64,000 nucleotides of DNA from Verrucomicrobiota bacterium. Its GTDB lineage: Bacteria; Verrucomicrobiota; Verrucomicrobiia; JADLBR01. Every line of letters begins with the position of its first letter. Within the stretch, counting starts at the first letter, position 1. The notes beneath the pieces are model-generated. The model made no database searches. It was given only the letters and a program-made list of their open reading frames with translations, and had not been told where the DNA came from. Position numbers and translations under genes: made by a program. The stretch is from NCBI GenBank assembly GCA_029560585.1, contig JAKQKQ010000330.1, positions 1-64,000 of the forward strand. The letters are read 5' to 3'. Shown here one piece after another: positions 1 through 11,084 of this stretch.

Positions 1-17
1 CGCAAGCGCGCTCCTAC
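1..17. repeat. Fragment of GTAGGAGCGCGC-type interspersed repeat (R3)
   Basis: The first 17 bases are the reverse complement of a GTAGGAGCGCGCTTGCG motif. The same motif, with one base different at its start, occurs at 63493-63508. The copy is cut by the window edge. Bases 18-126 hold no gene, hairpin or promoter that I can support. Confidence 0.45.
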
Positions 18-126
18 ATCCTATTTTCACCTTCGGTGGTGCCCACCGCGGCGGGCATGACGCCTGACTCGGAAACAGCCGATAGGCCGACTTCCAAAAT
101 CTCTTCCCCCTGCTAAAAAAACAGCG

Positions 127-891
127 ATGCCTTCCGACAACCCACCCCCGCCAGCCCATCCCGTACGCCGGCGGTTGCCCGAACGTCTCGCCCGATTCGT
201 CGTCCAGGCGATCATGTGGCTCTGCTATCGCATCCACGCGCGGGATGCGGCGAATGTCCCTGGCGGGGGCTCTGCCCTGCTCATCTCGAACCATGTCTCC
301 TACGTCGATGCCCTGCTGATTGGGTCCTGCCTCAATCGCGACGTCAGGTTTGTCATGATCCGCGCAATCTATGAGAACCGCTGGCTCAATTGGTTCTTCC
401 GGATCATGCGCGTCATCCCCATCTCGATGGACGAATCCCCCAAGAAGATCCTCGCATCGCTCCGTGAGGCCCGCGCCGCGCTCGACGGGGGCCAACTCGT
501 CGGCATCTTCCCCGAGGGAAAAATTTCCACCACGGGCCTGCCCGACGACTTCAAATCCGGTTTTGAATATATACTGCGCGACAGCAACCATCCGATCATC
601 CCCGTGTACCTCGGCGGCGCCTACGGCAGCATCTTCAGCCATTTTCGGACGCCGCCCTTCAAGCGCATGCCAACCCACTTCCCATATCCGGTGTCGGTCT
701 TCTTTGGAACACCCATGCCCGCCACCGCTTCCGCCGCCGAGGTGCGCGAAGCCGTCGTCGCGCTCTCGCGCAAATTTATTGATGAGGAACGCGCCAAGGG
801 TCGACCCCTGCCGGACCACATCCGGGAGGTCGATGCCTTCGCGTCTGCACCATCGAAACCCCCAAGGGCCCCTGACGGCCCGGGCCCTTGA
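127..891 (+). CDS. 1-acyl-sn-glycerol-3-phosphate acyltransferase (PlsC-like)
   Basis: A 254-residue lysophospholipid acyltransferase expected to transfer an acyl chain to a lysophospholipid at the inner face of the cytoplasmic membrane. The catalytic HX4D motif is visible as NHVSYVD (His56, Asp61). The glycerol-phosphate-binding motif appears as FPEGK at residues 128-132. A hydrophobic stretch around residues 23-35 could anchor it. Length is normal for the family. The C-terminus is proline-rich and looks disordered. It stands 61 bases upstream of an ABC transporter pair in the same orientation, so cotranscription is possible but not shown. The acceptor lipid cannot be read from sequence; some family members acylate ornithine lipids or lipid A precursors instead. 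Confidence 0.88.
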   Translation: MPSDNPPPPAHPVRRRLPERLARFVVQAIMWLCYRIHARDAANVPGGGSALLISNHVSYVDALLIGSCLNRDVRFVMIRAIYENRWLNWFFRIMRVIPISMDESPKKILASLREARAALDGGQLVGIFPEGKISTTGLPDDFKSGFEYILRDSNHPIIPVYLGGAYGSIFSHFRTPPFKRMPTHFPYPVSVFFGTPMPATASAAEVREAVVALSRKFIDEERAKGRPLPDHIREVDAFASAPSKPPRAPDGPGP

Positions 892-952
892 CCCCATTCT
901 CTTGTCGGCCCCGCGAAATCCGGCAGATTGTCACTTGTAAGAAAGGCGCGCC

Positions 953-1642
953 ATGTCCAAGGAAACCCTGATCGAACTCAAGGGAGTGAAGAAGCGCTAC
1001 GGGCCGGCGGGCGATGTGCTCCGGGGCATCGATCTCCGGGTGGAGCCCGGTCAAACGATCGCCATCGTCGGGCCATCCGGTTCCGGCAAAAGCACCCTGC
1101 TGAACATCATCGGGGCAATCGATTCGCCCGATTCGGGATCCGTCCGCATCCGCGACAAGGATCCGACCACGATGTCCGAGCCAGATCTCGCCGCGATGCG
1201 CGCGCGGGACTTCGGGTGGATCTTCCAGGCCCATCACCTGATCCCTCACTGCACCGTCCTGGAAAACGCCCTGCTGCCCACCCTTGCGATCGGCGATCGG
1301 CGAGCGGGCGCCGCATTCGTTGACCGCGCCCGCGCGCTCCTGGATCGGGTCGGCATCGCCTCGCTGGCCGACCGCAGGCCCGGCCAGCTCTCTTCGGGTG
1401 AATGCCAGCGGGCCGCCGCCGTTCGCGCGCTCATCAACGGCCCGCGCGTCCTGCTCGCCGACGAACCCACGGGCGCGCTCGATGCCGCCAATGCCGCCGC
1501 GATGATCGAACTCCTCCTTGAACTCCATCGCGATGCCGGCGCGGCGCTCATCCTGGTCACCCACGCCCCGCCCATCGCCGCGCGAATGGGCCGAATCCTC
1601 GAACTCTCCAACGGGCGCCTCTCGGCCAAGGGCGAGCCATGA
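953..1642 (+). CDS. ABC transporter ATP-binding protein, LolD/MacB type
   Basis: A 229-residue ATPase subunit. Walker A is GPSGSGKS (residues 40-47), the signature is LSSGECQR (146-153) and Walker B is VLLADEPTG (166-174). These motifs and the length place it in the LolD/MacB/FtsE-like branch that pairs with FtsX-fold permeases. A GAAAGG ribosome-binding site lies 7 bases before the ATG. Its stop overlaps the start of the downstream permease by four bases (ATGA), so the two are translationally coupled. The branch acts in mechanotransmission (lipoprotein release, export from the periplasm) rather than classical import. The cargo is unknown. The signature has SSG where most members have SGG, a mild variation. 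Confidence 0.9.
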   Translation: MSKETLIELKGVKKRYGPAGDVLRGIDLRVEPGQTIAIVGPSGSGKSTLLNIIGAIDSPDSGSVRIRDKDPTTMSEPDLAAMRARDFGWIFQAHHLIPHCTVLENALLPTLAIGDRRAGAAFVDRARALLDRVGIASLADRRPGQLSSGECQRAAAVRALINGPRVLLADEPTGALDAANAAAMIELLLELHRDAGAALILVTHAPPIAARMGRILELSNGRLSAKGEP

Positions 1643-4600
1643 ACGCGTTGCGCTGGATTCGCCGCAGCCTCTGGTTCCACCGGCGCGTCCACGCCGGCAC
1701 CGTTCTCGGAACATGCGCCGCAGCGGCGGCGATCGCGGGCGCCCTCCTCGCCGGTGACGCCGCAAAACGAAGCCTGCGCAATTCCGCGGAGAATCGCCTC
1801 GGAAATGTCCAGATCGCCCTCCAGACCGGCAGGCGCCTCGTGCGCCACACGATGGCCGAGGAACTCGCCAGACAGACCGGCGGCCAATTCGCCCCGGTGC
1901 TCGCGCTGCGCGCCACCGCCGCGTCGGCCTCCGTGCAGCCACTCGCCATTCAACTGATCGGTGCCGAAAAACGTTTTTGGGGGTTTGCGAGGCCGGGGCG
2001 AGTCACCCATCCGCATGGGGATGGCGCATGGCTCAGTCCCCGTGCGGCGAGGCGACTCGGGACGAAACCCGGCGAGTGGATCACCCTCCGCCTGGTCCGC
2101 GAAGGAGGCATCGCGGCCGAGGCCCCCTTCGCGCCCACGGCAACGGGCGCGGAACCCGCGCGCATCGTCGTGGCGGGCATCGTGCCCCGCGATGCGCTGG
2201 GCGAGTTTTCCCTCGAGCACGGTGCTTCACCCCCAGACAACGTGTTCGTCCCTTTAACCTGGCTTCAGGAACACTTTGGCCTTTCGGGCCGCGTCAACCT
2301 GTTGCTCGGCAACGGATGCGAGGCCACCGCCGCGAACGCCGCCCTGCGCCGTTCGTGGCGCATCGAGGACGCGGGCCTTGAACTCCGCCCCGTCCCAGCC
2401 ACGGGGGAATTGGAACTGCGCAGCCGCGAGGTGTTCATCCCTCCCCCCATTGCCGAGGCGGTCATGCGCGCCGTCCCGCAAGGCCGCGGTGTCCTCACCT
2501 ACGTCGTCAACGAGATCGCCTGCGGTGAACGCTCGGCGCCCTATTCCGTCGTTGCCGCCATGCCCCCTCACGTCGAGGGCCCGGTGGCCGCGGGCATGCC
2601 CCCCAACTCGATCGTCCTCAACGACTGGCTTGCCACCGATATCGGCGCCCGCAGCGGCGACACCATCACTCTCCGATACTTTGCGCCTGGCGACGGCCGC
2701 AGGTTGATCGAGCGCGCCACCACCTTCCGCGTCGCGGCCATCGTGCCAATCTCGGGCCGCGCAAACGATCCCACCCTCATGCCCGATTTTCCGGGTCTTG
2801 CCGGCGCGAGCGACTGCCGCAAGTGGGATCCCGGCTTCAAAGTGGACCTCTCCAAGATCCGCGACAAGGACGAGGCCTACTGGGATGAGCACCGGGGCAC
2901 CCCAAAGGCGTTCATCACCCTCCGGGAAGGCGAGGCCCTCTGGGCCAATCGTTTTGGCTCGATGACCGCAATTCGCTTCCCCGCCACCGACGCCAACTCC
3001 CTCGCCGCCTCGCTGGCCCGTGCCATCGACCCCGGCTCTCTGGGGGTTGCCTTCCGCGATGCGAGGGCCGAGGCGCTCCGTGCCGCGGAAGGCTCAGTGG
3101 ACTTCGGCGGTCTCTTCGTCGGCTTCAACATGTTCCTGATCGCGTCCGCCCTTCTTCTGACGGCGCTGCTTTTCGCGTTCACTGTCGAAAGTCGCCGCCC
3201 CGAGGCGGGGGCGCTACTCGCCATGGGCTGGCGCCGGACCGCCGCCACGAGACTGCTCATCATGGAGGGCGCAGCTCTCGCCGTGATGGGGATGCTCCCC
3301 GGAGTCCTCTTGGGCATCGCGTACATGGCGCTCGCCATCGGGGCGCTGAATCACATATGGCTGTCCACGTCGGGTTCGGCACCCCTCGGCATGCACGTGT
3401 CGATTTCTGCCGCCGCGGCGGGCGCCATCATCGGCGTCCTCCTCTCTTGTGCGACCATCGCATGGACGGCCCGCGGCCGTCTCCGCGGCCCCATACGCGC
3501 TCTCCTCGCGGGCGAAGACCCGGATGCGGGAACCGCGCGATTCGGTCGCGGACGCGCCGGATGGATCGTGGTTTCGATTCTGGGCGTCGGCGCCGCGGTG
3601 GCCATGTTCCTCGGACCCCAGCCCACGGGCGGTGAGGCGCAGGCCATGCGGTTTTTTGGCGCGGGCGCTGCCATGCTTCTCGCCACCGTCGGTGCCGCCG
3701 CCGCGTGGTTGAGACATTCGGCCATCGCCGCCCCGAAATCCCCCGCAAATTTTAGTCCACGCCAACTCGCCTGGCTGGGTGTCGCGCGCCGACCAGGACG
3801 AAGCACCGCCACCGTTGCGCTGCTAGCCTGCGGCATTTTCATGGTTGCATCCGCGGGCGCCCACCGCCGCGATCCACTCTCGGGCGCCGACCGACGCGAT
3901 TCGGGCACCGGCGGTTTCGCACTGCTGGCCAAGGGTCCTGTCGCCCTGGCCAACGACCCGCGCGATCGCGCCGCCATGGCGGACCTCGGCCTTTCGGCCA
4001 AAACGGCGGCTCAGGTCCACGCCGTTCCCGGAAGGGTGCGCGATGGCGATGACGCCAGTTGCCTCAATCCGACAAAGGCGCAGACGCCGCGCCTCCTCGG
4101 CATCGACCCGGGAGAACTCCGGTCCCGCGGTGCATTCCGCATCACTCGCGCAATCCCGGGGGTCAAGGTCGCCGACGGCTGGGGACTGCTCGACACCGAC
4201 CTGGGCTCGGACGTCGTGCCTGCGCTCGCCGACGAATCCACCGCAGTCTGGGCGCTGGGCCTCGGCATCGGCGCCCGCCTGCCCATGGCGGATGGCCGTG
4301 GCCACCGTTTCGAAGTCGAGATCGTCGGGTTGCTTGCGCCATCGATCCTCCAAGGTTGGCTCGTCATCTCGGACCGCAATTTCCTCGACCGATATCCCGA
4401 TGCCTCGGGTTATCGTCTCCTCCTGATCGACGCCCCGCCCGATCGCCGGGATGCCGCGCAGTTAGAGATCGGTCGCGCACTGGCCGACATGGGGTGGGAG
4501 GTGCGCCCGGCCGTAGCCAGGCTCGCCGACCTCATGGCGGTCGAACACACGTACCTCGCCATCTTTCAAGTCGCCGGCGGCCTCGGTGTCCTGCTCGGTG

Positions 4601-4929
4601 CCGCCGGACTTGGCACCGTCCTGCTCCGCAACGTCCTCGAGCGACGCCGCGAACTGGCGATGCTCCGCGCGATCGGTTTCTCAACCGATGGCGTCCGGCG
4701 TCTCGTCCTCCGCGAACACATCCTCATCCTGGCCCTCGGCACCGCGTGCGGCATCGTGCCAGCCGTGCTCGCCACCTGGCCCGCGATCCGCGCGACCGGC
4801 GGAACGCTGCCCCTCCTTGGCCTCACGTGTACCCTTGCCGGCGTTATCGCCGCCGGAGCCCTCTCCGTCCACGCCGCGACGCGGCGCGCGCTGGCGGGCA
4901 ATCTCGTCGCCGCACTGAGAGACGAGTGA
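1639..4929 (+). CDS. Large double FtsX-domain ABC transporter permease
   Basis: A 1096-residue inner-membrane permease. A first transmembrane helix lies near residues 20-42, followed by a long extracytoplasmic region to about 490. A cluster of hydrophobic helices spans about 490-750, then comes a second extracytoplasmic region, and a final three-helix FtsX block runs from about 985 to the end. The ERRRELAMLRAIGF segment near the C-terminus is the typical cytoplasmic coupling region of FtsX/MacB/LolC permeases. The length equals two FtsX permeases in one chain, so one copy probably serves the dimeric ATPase encoded just upstream, with which it overlaps by four bases. Substrate unknown; a Lol-like or lipid/exopolymer export role is inference. 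Confidence 0.85.
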   Translation: MNALRWIRRSLWFHRRVHAGTVLGTCAAAAAIAGALLAGDAAKRSLRNSAENRLGNVQIALQTGRRLVRHTMAEELARQTGGQFAPVLALRATAASASVQPLAIQLIGAEKRFWGFARPGRVTHPHGDGAWLSPRAARRLGTKPGEWITLRLVREGGIAAEAPFAPTATGAEPARIVVAGIVPRDALGEFSLEHGASPPDNVFVPLTWLQEHFGLSGRVNLLLGNGCEATAANAALRRSWRIEDAGLELRPVPATGELELRSREVFIPPPIAEAVMRAVPQGRGVLTYVVNEIACGERSAPYSVVAAMPPHVEGPVAAGMPPNSIVLNDWLATDIGARSGDTITLRYFAPGDGRRLIERATTFRVAAIVPISGRANDPTLMPDFPGLAGASDCRKWDPGFKVDLSKIRDKDEAYWDEHRGTPKAFITLREGEALWANRFGSMTAIRFPATDANSLAASLARAIDPGSLGVAFRDARAEALRAAEGSVDFGGLFVGFNMFLIASALLLTALLFAFTVESRRPEAGALLAMGWRRTAATRLLIMEGAALAVMGMLPGVLLGIAYMALAIGALNHIWLSTSGSAPLGMHVSISAAAAGAIIGVLLSCATIAWTARGRLRGPIRALLAGEDPDAGTARFGRGRAGWIVVSILGVGAAVAMFLGPQPTGGEAQAMRFFGAGAAMLLATVGAAAAWLRHSAIAAPKSPANFSPRQLAWLGVARRPGRSTATVALLACGIFMVASAGAHRRDPLSGADRRDSGTGGFALLAKGPVALANDPRDRAAMADLGLSAKTAAQVHAVPGRVRDGDDASCLNPTKAQTPRLLGIDPGELRSRGAFRITRAIPGVKVADGWGLLDTDLGSDVVPALADESTAVWALGLGIGARLPMADGRGHRFEVEIVGLLAPSILQGWLVISDRNFLDRYPDASGYRLLLIDAPPDRRDAAQLEIGRALADMGWEVRPAVARLADLMAVEHTYLAIFQVAGGLGVLLGAAGLGTVLLRNVLERRRELAMLRAIGFSTDGVRRLVLREHILILALGTACGIVPAVLATWPAIRATGGTLPLLGLTCTLAGVIAAGALSVHAATRRALAGNLVAALRDE

Positions 4930-5056
4930 AGCCCGGGGCATTCGCCTTGACCTCTTGCCTCAGACCAACTCCCATACCCCGCGTCGTTGGATTTAGCAGT
5001 TTGGAGAACGCCAGATGCAGAGTGCCGGGGGACAACCCCGTAACCGAAAATCCCCT

Positions 5057-6376
5057 ATGAGAAATGTCCTGGCGTCTGGCGTGGGTTTGATTCTGTTCGC
5101 TGCGACCGTACTTGCGACGTGTGGTGATGCAGCAACATCCAGCGGCTATCTCAATGCGGGGGTCGGCATCGTGGACATCACACCCACCGCGCCAGTCATA
5201 CTGGCGGGCTCGCCAACTCCGAAAAAGTCGTCATCGGTGCGCACTCGCCTATATGTGAGGGCCTTGGTTCTTTCGGGCGGCGGCCAGAAGGTGGCGATTG
5301 TCACCCTGGACACGTTGAAATACCCCGTAGAGCATGTGGTGAGAGCGCGGCGGCAGATCGAGACGAGGACCGGCATTCCAGCCGCGAATGTCATCATCTG
5401 CGCTTCCCATACGCACTACGGTCCACTGTGGAGCTATTACGGGGACCGACTGGTGACACCCATTGCGGAGGCGGTGGCGATTGCCGCGGGCGATCTCGTG
5501 CCCTGCAGGCTCGGCACCTCGAGGGGCAAGGTTGAGGGCGTGAGCGAGTGCCGAAGGGTGATCAAAGATGGCAAAGCGTGGAACCGATGGCAGTTGGCTC
5601 CCGCGGAAGCCGACAAATACCCGGCGGAAGGTCCGGCCGATCCCGAGTTCGACGTGCTGGCGGTGGTCGGCAAAGACGAAAGATACAAGGCGGTCGTGTA
5701 TAACTTCGCCTGTCACGCCGCCAATACCCGGGCCCCCGTCGTATCGGCGGATTATCCCGGCGATGTCCAACAGTATGTCCAGGGGCACCTGGAATATGAT
5801 GTGCCCATGTTTTTTCTCACGGGTGCCTGCGGTGACGTGAATCCCGTTTACAGCGCGCGAAGGGAACTGCTTGGTGAAAAGCTCGGGGGGGAAATCATCC
5901 GGTGCCTTGGACAACTCGAACCCGTCGCCAAGCCGTCGCTCTCGATCGAAACCCGGGAAACGCAGATGCCGGGACGAGAGCATCCGGAACTCAAGGAGGC
6001 GGAGATTGCCCGGAACTGGCCCGGACAGCTCGAGCATTACAGAGCGGCGTTCGACAATATGAAGAAAAGGGAAAAGCCGGGCTACCCATATTTCTTCACT
6101 GGGATTCGCATCGGCGACGATTTCGCGATCGTGACCAACCCCGACGAACTGTTTTGTGAAATCGGGATGGCCATCAAGAAGCGTTCGCCGTTCAGGCATA
6201 CGATGGTCGCGGAGCAGACCAACGGCGCGCACGGCTATGTGCCCACCTCGAAGGCGTTTGAAGGGGGCAGCTATGAAACCTGGTTCGGAGAGCACTCCTA
6301 CCTCACCACGCGTGCGGGCGAGATCATCGAGAACGAGTCGCTCGATATCCTGAATTCCTTGAAACGCGCGCGGTAA
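5057..6376 (+). CDS. Secreted neutral/alkaline ceramidase-like hydrolase
   Basis: A 439-residue exported protein (signal peptide about residues 1-25) resembling the N-terminal domain of neutral/alkaline non-lysosomal ceramidases. Visible landmarks are the CASHTHYGP zinc-ligand motif (His118 and His120), a FACHAANT segment, GACGDVNP, and a NGAHGYVPT loop near the C-terminus. The C-terminal immunoglobulin-like domain of true ceramidases is missing, as in many environmental homologues whose substrates are unknown. Start choice is uncertain: ATG 5057 gives a compact signal peptide but no Shine-Dalgarno, whereas ATG 5015 has GGAG eight bases upstream and would add 14 residues. A sulfatase gene follows after 30 bases, suggesting a small catabolic unit for a sulfated or acylated substrate (inference). 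Confidence 0.75.
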   Translation: MRNVLASGVGLILFAATVLATCGDAATSSGYLNAGVGIVDITPTAPVILAGSPTPKKSSSVRTRLYVRALVLSGGGQKVAIVTLDTLKYPVEHVVRARRQIETRTGIPAANVIICASHTHYGPLWSYYGDRLVTPIAEAVAIAAGDLVPCRLGTSRGKVEGVSECRRVIKDGKAWNRWQLAPAEADKYPAEGPADPEFDVLAVVGKDERYKAVVYNFACHAANTRAPVVSADYPGDVQQYVQGHLEYDVPMFFLTGACGDVNPVYSARRELLGEKLGGEIIRCLGQLEPVAKPSLSIETRETQMPGREHPELKEAEIARNWPGQLEHYRAAFDNMKKREKPGYPYFFTGIRIGDDFAIVTNPDELFCEIGMAIKKRSPFRHTMVAEQTNGAHGYVPTSKAFEGGSYETWFGEHSYLTTRAGEIIENESLDILNSLKRAR

Positions 6377-6406
6377 CCGCCACCCTTTCTCGCACCCCAA
6401 AAAATC

Positions 6407-7801
6407 ATGAGACTCTCCCCTTCTAATCTCCTACTCTGCCTCACGATCTCACTGTCGGCACGGGCGGCTGACAGCCGGCCGTTCCCAAACATCCTGCTGG
6501 TGACGGCCGACGACTTGGGTTGTCAGGTATCCTGCTACGGCGAGACGCGATTCCGAACGCCCAAGCTCGACGCCCTTGCGACCGAAGGGGTGCGGTTCGA
6601 TCGGTTCTACGTGGCGCAGTCGTCGTGCAGCTCCTCGCGCGCCTCGTTGTTGACGGGGCGTTGGCCGCATCAGAGCGGCCAAGTCGGATTGGCGCACCTC
6701 GGTTTCCGCATGGATGCCGGGCAGAAGAACTTGCCGGCGCTGCTGAAAGGCGCCGGCTACCACACGGGCATCATCGGCAAGCTCCATGTCGAACCGTCCG
6801 CCGATTTCCCCTGGGACTGGATGCCGGCCAAAGAAAAGACATCCGCCCCCGTGACCCGCAGCGTCGGCTGGGTGGCCCAGCAGAGCCGCGAGTTCTTCGG
6901 GTCGGCCAAGACGTCGGGCAAGCCATTCTTCTATTATGTCAACTTCTTCGACCCGCACGGCCCGTACACGCCGGACGTGGACCAAGTTGACGGCGTTCCC
7001 GAGAAACCATTCCGCCCAGCCGACATCCAGGAGCCATTTCCGCTGAAGGCGCCCACCGAGGCCGCCAAAAAGCGGCTGACCGCCACGATCATCAACACGA
7101 TCCTGCGGCTGGACGTGGGAATGGGCTTGCTGATGGACGAACTGAAATCGGCCGGACTGGCGGAGAACACGCTGGTCATTTTCATCGGTGACAACGGCCT
7201 GCCGGTTGTCCGCGGCAAGGGCACCAGCTATGAGGACGGCGTCCGCGTGCCGCTGCTGGTGCGCTGGCCGGGCATGGCGAAGAGCGGACGGGTGTGTCGC
7301 GAGATGGTCTCGGAGGTCGACCTGATGCCGACGATCCTCCAGGCCGCCGGTGTTGCCGTGCCGACAGAACTGGTCGGCCAGTCCATCCAGCCGTTGTTAC
7401 AGGGCCGGTCGCAGCAGTGGCGCGCGGTGCTTTTCACAGAGATGAATTTCCACACGCCCGATGTGTTCCGGCCGCAGCGCACCGCCCGCGACGACCGCTA
7501 CAAGCTCCTGCTGAACCTCGCGCCGAGCGAGGACCAGGCGGCAGTCGAGCTGTTCGATCTGCGGGCCGATCCGGGCGAGACGAAGAACTTGGCCGACGAC
7601 GCAGCGCATGCCGCCGCCCGCCAGCGGCTCGAAGCGGCGATAACGACTTGGCGCCAGAAGACGGGCGACCCGTTGCTTGACCCGACCCGCGTGCAGCGAT
7701 GGAAAGATGCGGCCGCACGTTGGGCCAAGCTGCCGCGCGCCAAGGATCACGCCAATTCCGTAGTCCGCATCCCGGAAGGCGATCTGGATCTGTTGAAGTA
7801 G
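6407..7801 (+). CDS. Secreted sulfatase, heparan N-sulfatase (SGSH)-like
   Basis: A 464-residue arylsulfatase-superfamily protein with a signal peptide (about residues 1-21). The formylglycine signature is present as CSSSRASLLTGR with the modifiable Cys at residue 74; Ser replaces the usual Pro at the third position, a substitution tolerated in this family. Calcium-site features are NILLVTADD near residue 28 and GDNGLPVVRGKG near residue 265. The region after the signature (WPHQSG) resembles sulfamidases. It would hydrolyse sulfate esters or N-sulfates in the periplasm or outside the cell, after maturation by a formylglycine-generating enzyme not encoded here. It lies directly downstream of the ceramidase-like gene and is probably cotranscribed with it. 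The exact substrate cannot be predicted. Confidence 0.87.
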   Translation: MRLSPSNLLLCLTISLSARAADSRPFPNILLVTADDLGCQVSCYGETRFRTPKLDALATEGVRFDRFYVAQSSCSSSRASLLTGRWPHQSGQVGLAHLGFRMDAGQKNLPALLKGAGYHTGIIGKLHVEPSADFPWDWMPAKEKTSAPVTRSVGWVAQQSREFFGSAKTSGKPFFYYVNFFDPHGPYTPDVDQVDGVPEKPFRPADIQEPFPLKAPTEAAKKRLTATIINTILRLDVGMGLLMDELKSAGLAENTLVIFIGDNGLPVVRGKGTSYEDGVRVPLLVRWPGMAKSGRVCREMVSEVDLMPTILQAAGVAVPTELVGQSIQPLLQGRSQQWRAVLFTEMNFHTPDVFRPQRTARDDRYKLLLNLAPSEDQAAVELFDLRADPGETKNLADDAAHAAARQRLEAAITTWRQKTGDPLLDPTRVQRWKDAAARWAKLPRAKDHANSVVRIPEGDLDLLK

Positions 7802-7841
7802 CGCCTTTCAGGGCTGACCCCATCGCTGACACGATTCCGCC

Positions 7842-7928
7842 GGGAGGGCCCGCCGCCTCGCGCGCCGCGCATGACAGGTGCCTTTCCTCATCCAGTGAGA
7901 CGCGGATGCCGGGGCCGGCGTCCCTCCC
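7842..7928. repeat. R1 two-hairpin palindromic element, copy 1
   Basis: An intergenic element with GGGAGGG at one end (7842-7848) and CCCTCCC at the other (7922-7928). Behind the left end is a GC-rich arm (GCCCGCCGCCTCGCG). Before the right end is a palindrome built on GCCGGGGCCGGCGTCC. It lies between the convergent sulfatase and reductase genes. The same architecture recurs at 24973-25035 and 30432-30516, with half-copies elsewhere. A bidirectional terminator or REP-like role is inference. Confidence 0.7.
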
Positions 7929-7969
7929 ATGCCCAACGTCGCTGGTGGTCAGGATTTGGGGTCAGCATG

Positions 7970-8968
7970 TCAACGGAACCGGAACAACACCTTGCCCCCG
8001 CGGCCGCCCTCGCTTGCTCGCCGGATCGCATCCGCGGCTCGCTCGATGGGGAACGTCGAATCCACCGCGACCCGCAACGTCCCATCGCACACGAGCGGCG
8101 CGATCTTCGCGAAGAGGTCGCGCACGACCTGTCGCGGCGCCTCCTTCACCCATCGGCTCACCCAGAAACCGCGCACCCTCAGGTCGGCGAAGATCATCTG
8201 CGCCGCCCCGACGGTGAAACCCTGTTTCGACATGCCACCATAAGTCACCAGTGTCCCGCCGGACGCAAGACAGCGCAGAAGCCGCCCCGCGCTCTCGCCG
8301 CCGACCGCGTTTAGCCCCAGCCGCGGTCGCGGTCCACCCGTGATGGCCGCCACGTCCTTGAAAAATGGCTCGTCCTCCAGAACCACCGCATCCGCCCCCA
8401 TGGCCTTCAGTTCATCCCTAACGTCGGCGCGCCTCACCACGTTCAACGTCTTGAGACCGCGGTGCCTCGCGATCGAGATGACGCACCGGCCCACCCCCGA
8501 GTTCGCCGCATTCTGCACGACCCAATCGCCCGGTTTCAAATCCACAAAATCCTCCAGCATCCGCCACGCGGTCGGCGGATTCACCGATATCATCGCCGCC
8601 TGCTCGGTGTCCATGCCTTCAGGCAGGGGGATGCAATCCTCGGCCTTCGCCACGAGCGCCTCGCGCCAGCAGCCGACACCCGCCGGTGGTTTCACCCATC
8701 GACCCGACGCCAAGTCTTCCACACCAGCCCCACACTCCGCCACGACGCCAACGCCCTCGTTGCCCGGCACCGCAGGCAGGTCCGGCAGCTTCCCATAGCG
8801 GCCCTCCAGGATGTTGATATCGGCCGGATTGATCGGCGCCGCCAGCATCTCGATCAGTACCTCGCCCGCCCCGGGCGGCCGCACCTCCCGCGCCTCGACC
8901 CGAACAACGGAGGCCGGATCCCCAAATTCGTGAATGCAGACGACGCGGCAAGTTCTCGGTTTGGCCAT
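7970..8968 (-). CDS. Trans-2-enoyl thioester reductase (MECR/Etr1-like MDR)
   Basis: A 332-residue medium-chain dehydrogenase/reductase without structural zinc ligands. The N-terminal GroES-like domain contains APINPADINILEGRYG, and the nucleotide-binding part contains NAANSGVGRCVISIARHRG with a following NVVRR. Both stretches resemble mitochondrial and bacterial 2-enoyl thioester reductases more than generic quinone oxidoreductases. The inferred reaction is NADPH-dependent reduction of trans-2-enoyl-ACP or -CoA in fatty-acid synthesis, in the cytoplasm. The gene is convergent with the sulfatase gene and divergent from ligA. A plain quinone oxidoreductase is the alternative. Confidence 0.78.
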   Translation of the reverse strand: MAKPRTCRVVCIHEFGDPASVVRVEAREVRPPGAGEVLIEMLAAPINPADINILEGRYGKLPDLPAVPGNEGVGVVAECGAGVEDLASGRWVKPPAGVGCWREALVAKAEDCIPLPEGMDTEQAAMISVNPPTAWRMLEDFVDLKPGDWVVQNAANSGVGRCVISIARHRGLKTLNVVRRADVRDELKAMGADAVVLEDEPFFKDVAAITGGPRPRLGLNAVGGESAGRLLRCLASGGTLVTYGGMSKQGFTVGAAQMIFADLRVRGFWVSRWVKEAPRQVVRDLFAKIAPLVCDGTLRVAVDSTFPIERAADAIRRASEGGRGGKVLFRFR

Positions 8969-9003
8969 ATGCGGATCACTCTATCGCGAGATGGAACGCA
9001 TGA

Positions 9004-11067
<2,064 letters not shown>

Positions 11068-11084
11068 CCCATTAAGATAGGGCC

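Noticed and set aside
776-1942. 388-codon minus-strand frame over the first ABC ATPase
   Set aside because: Antisense shadow of a gene with intact Walker and signature motifs; no recognisable protein features.
4950-5010. TTGACC-type promoter before the ceramidase-like gene
   Set aside because: A -35-like TTGACC is present, but no acceptable -10 hexamer lies 16-18 bases downstream.
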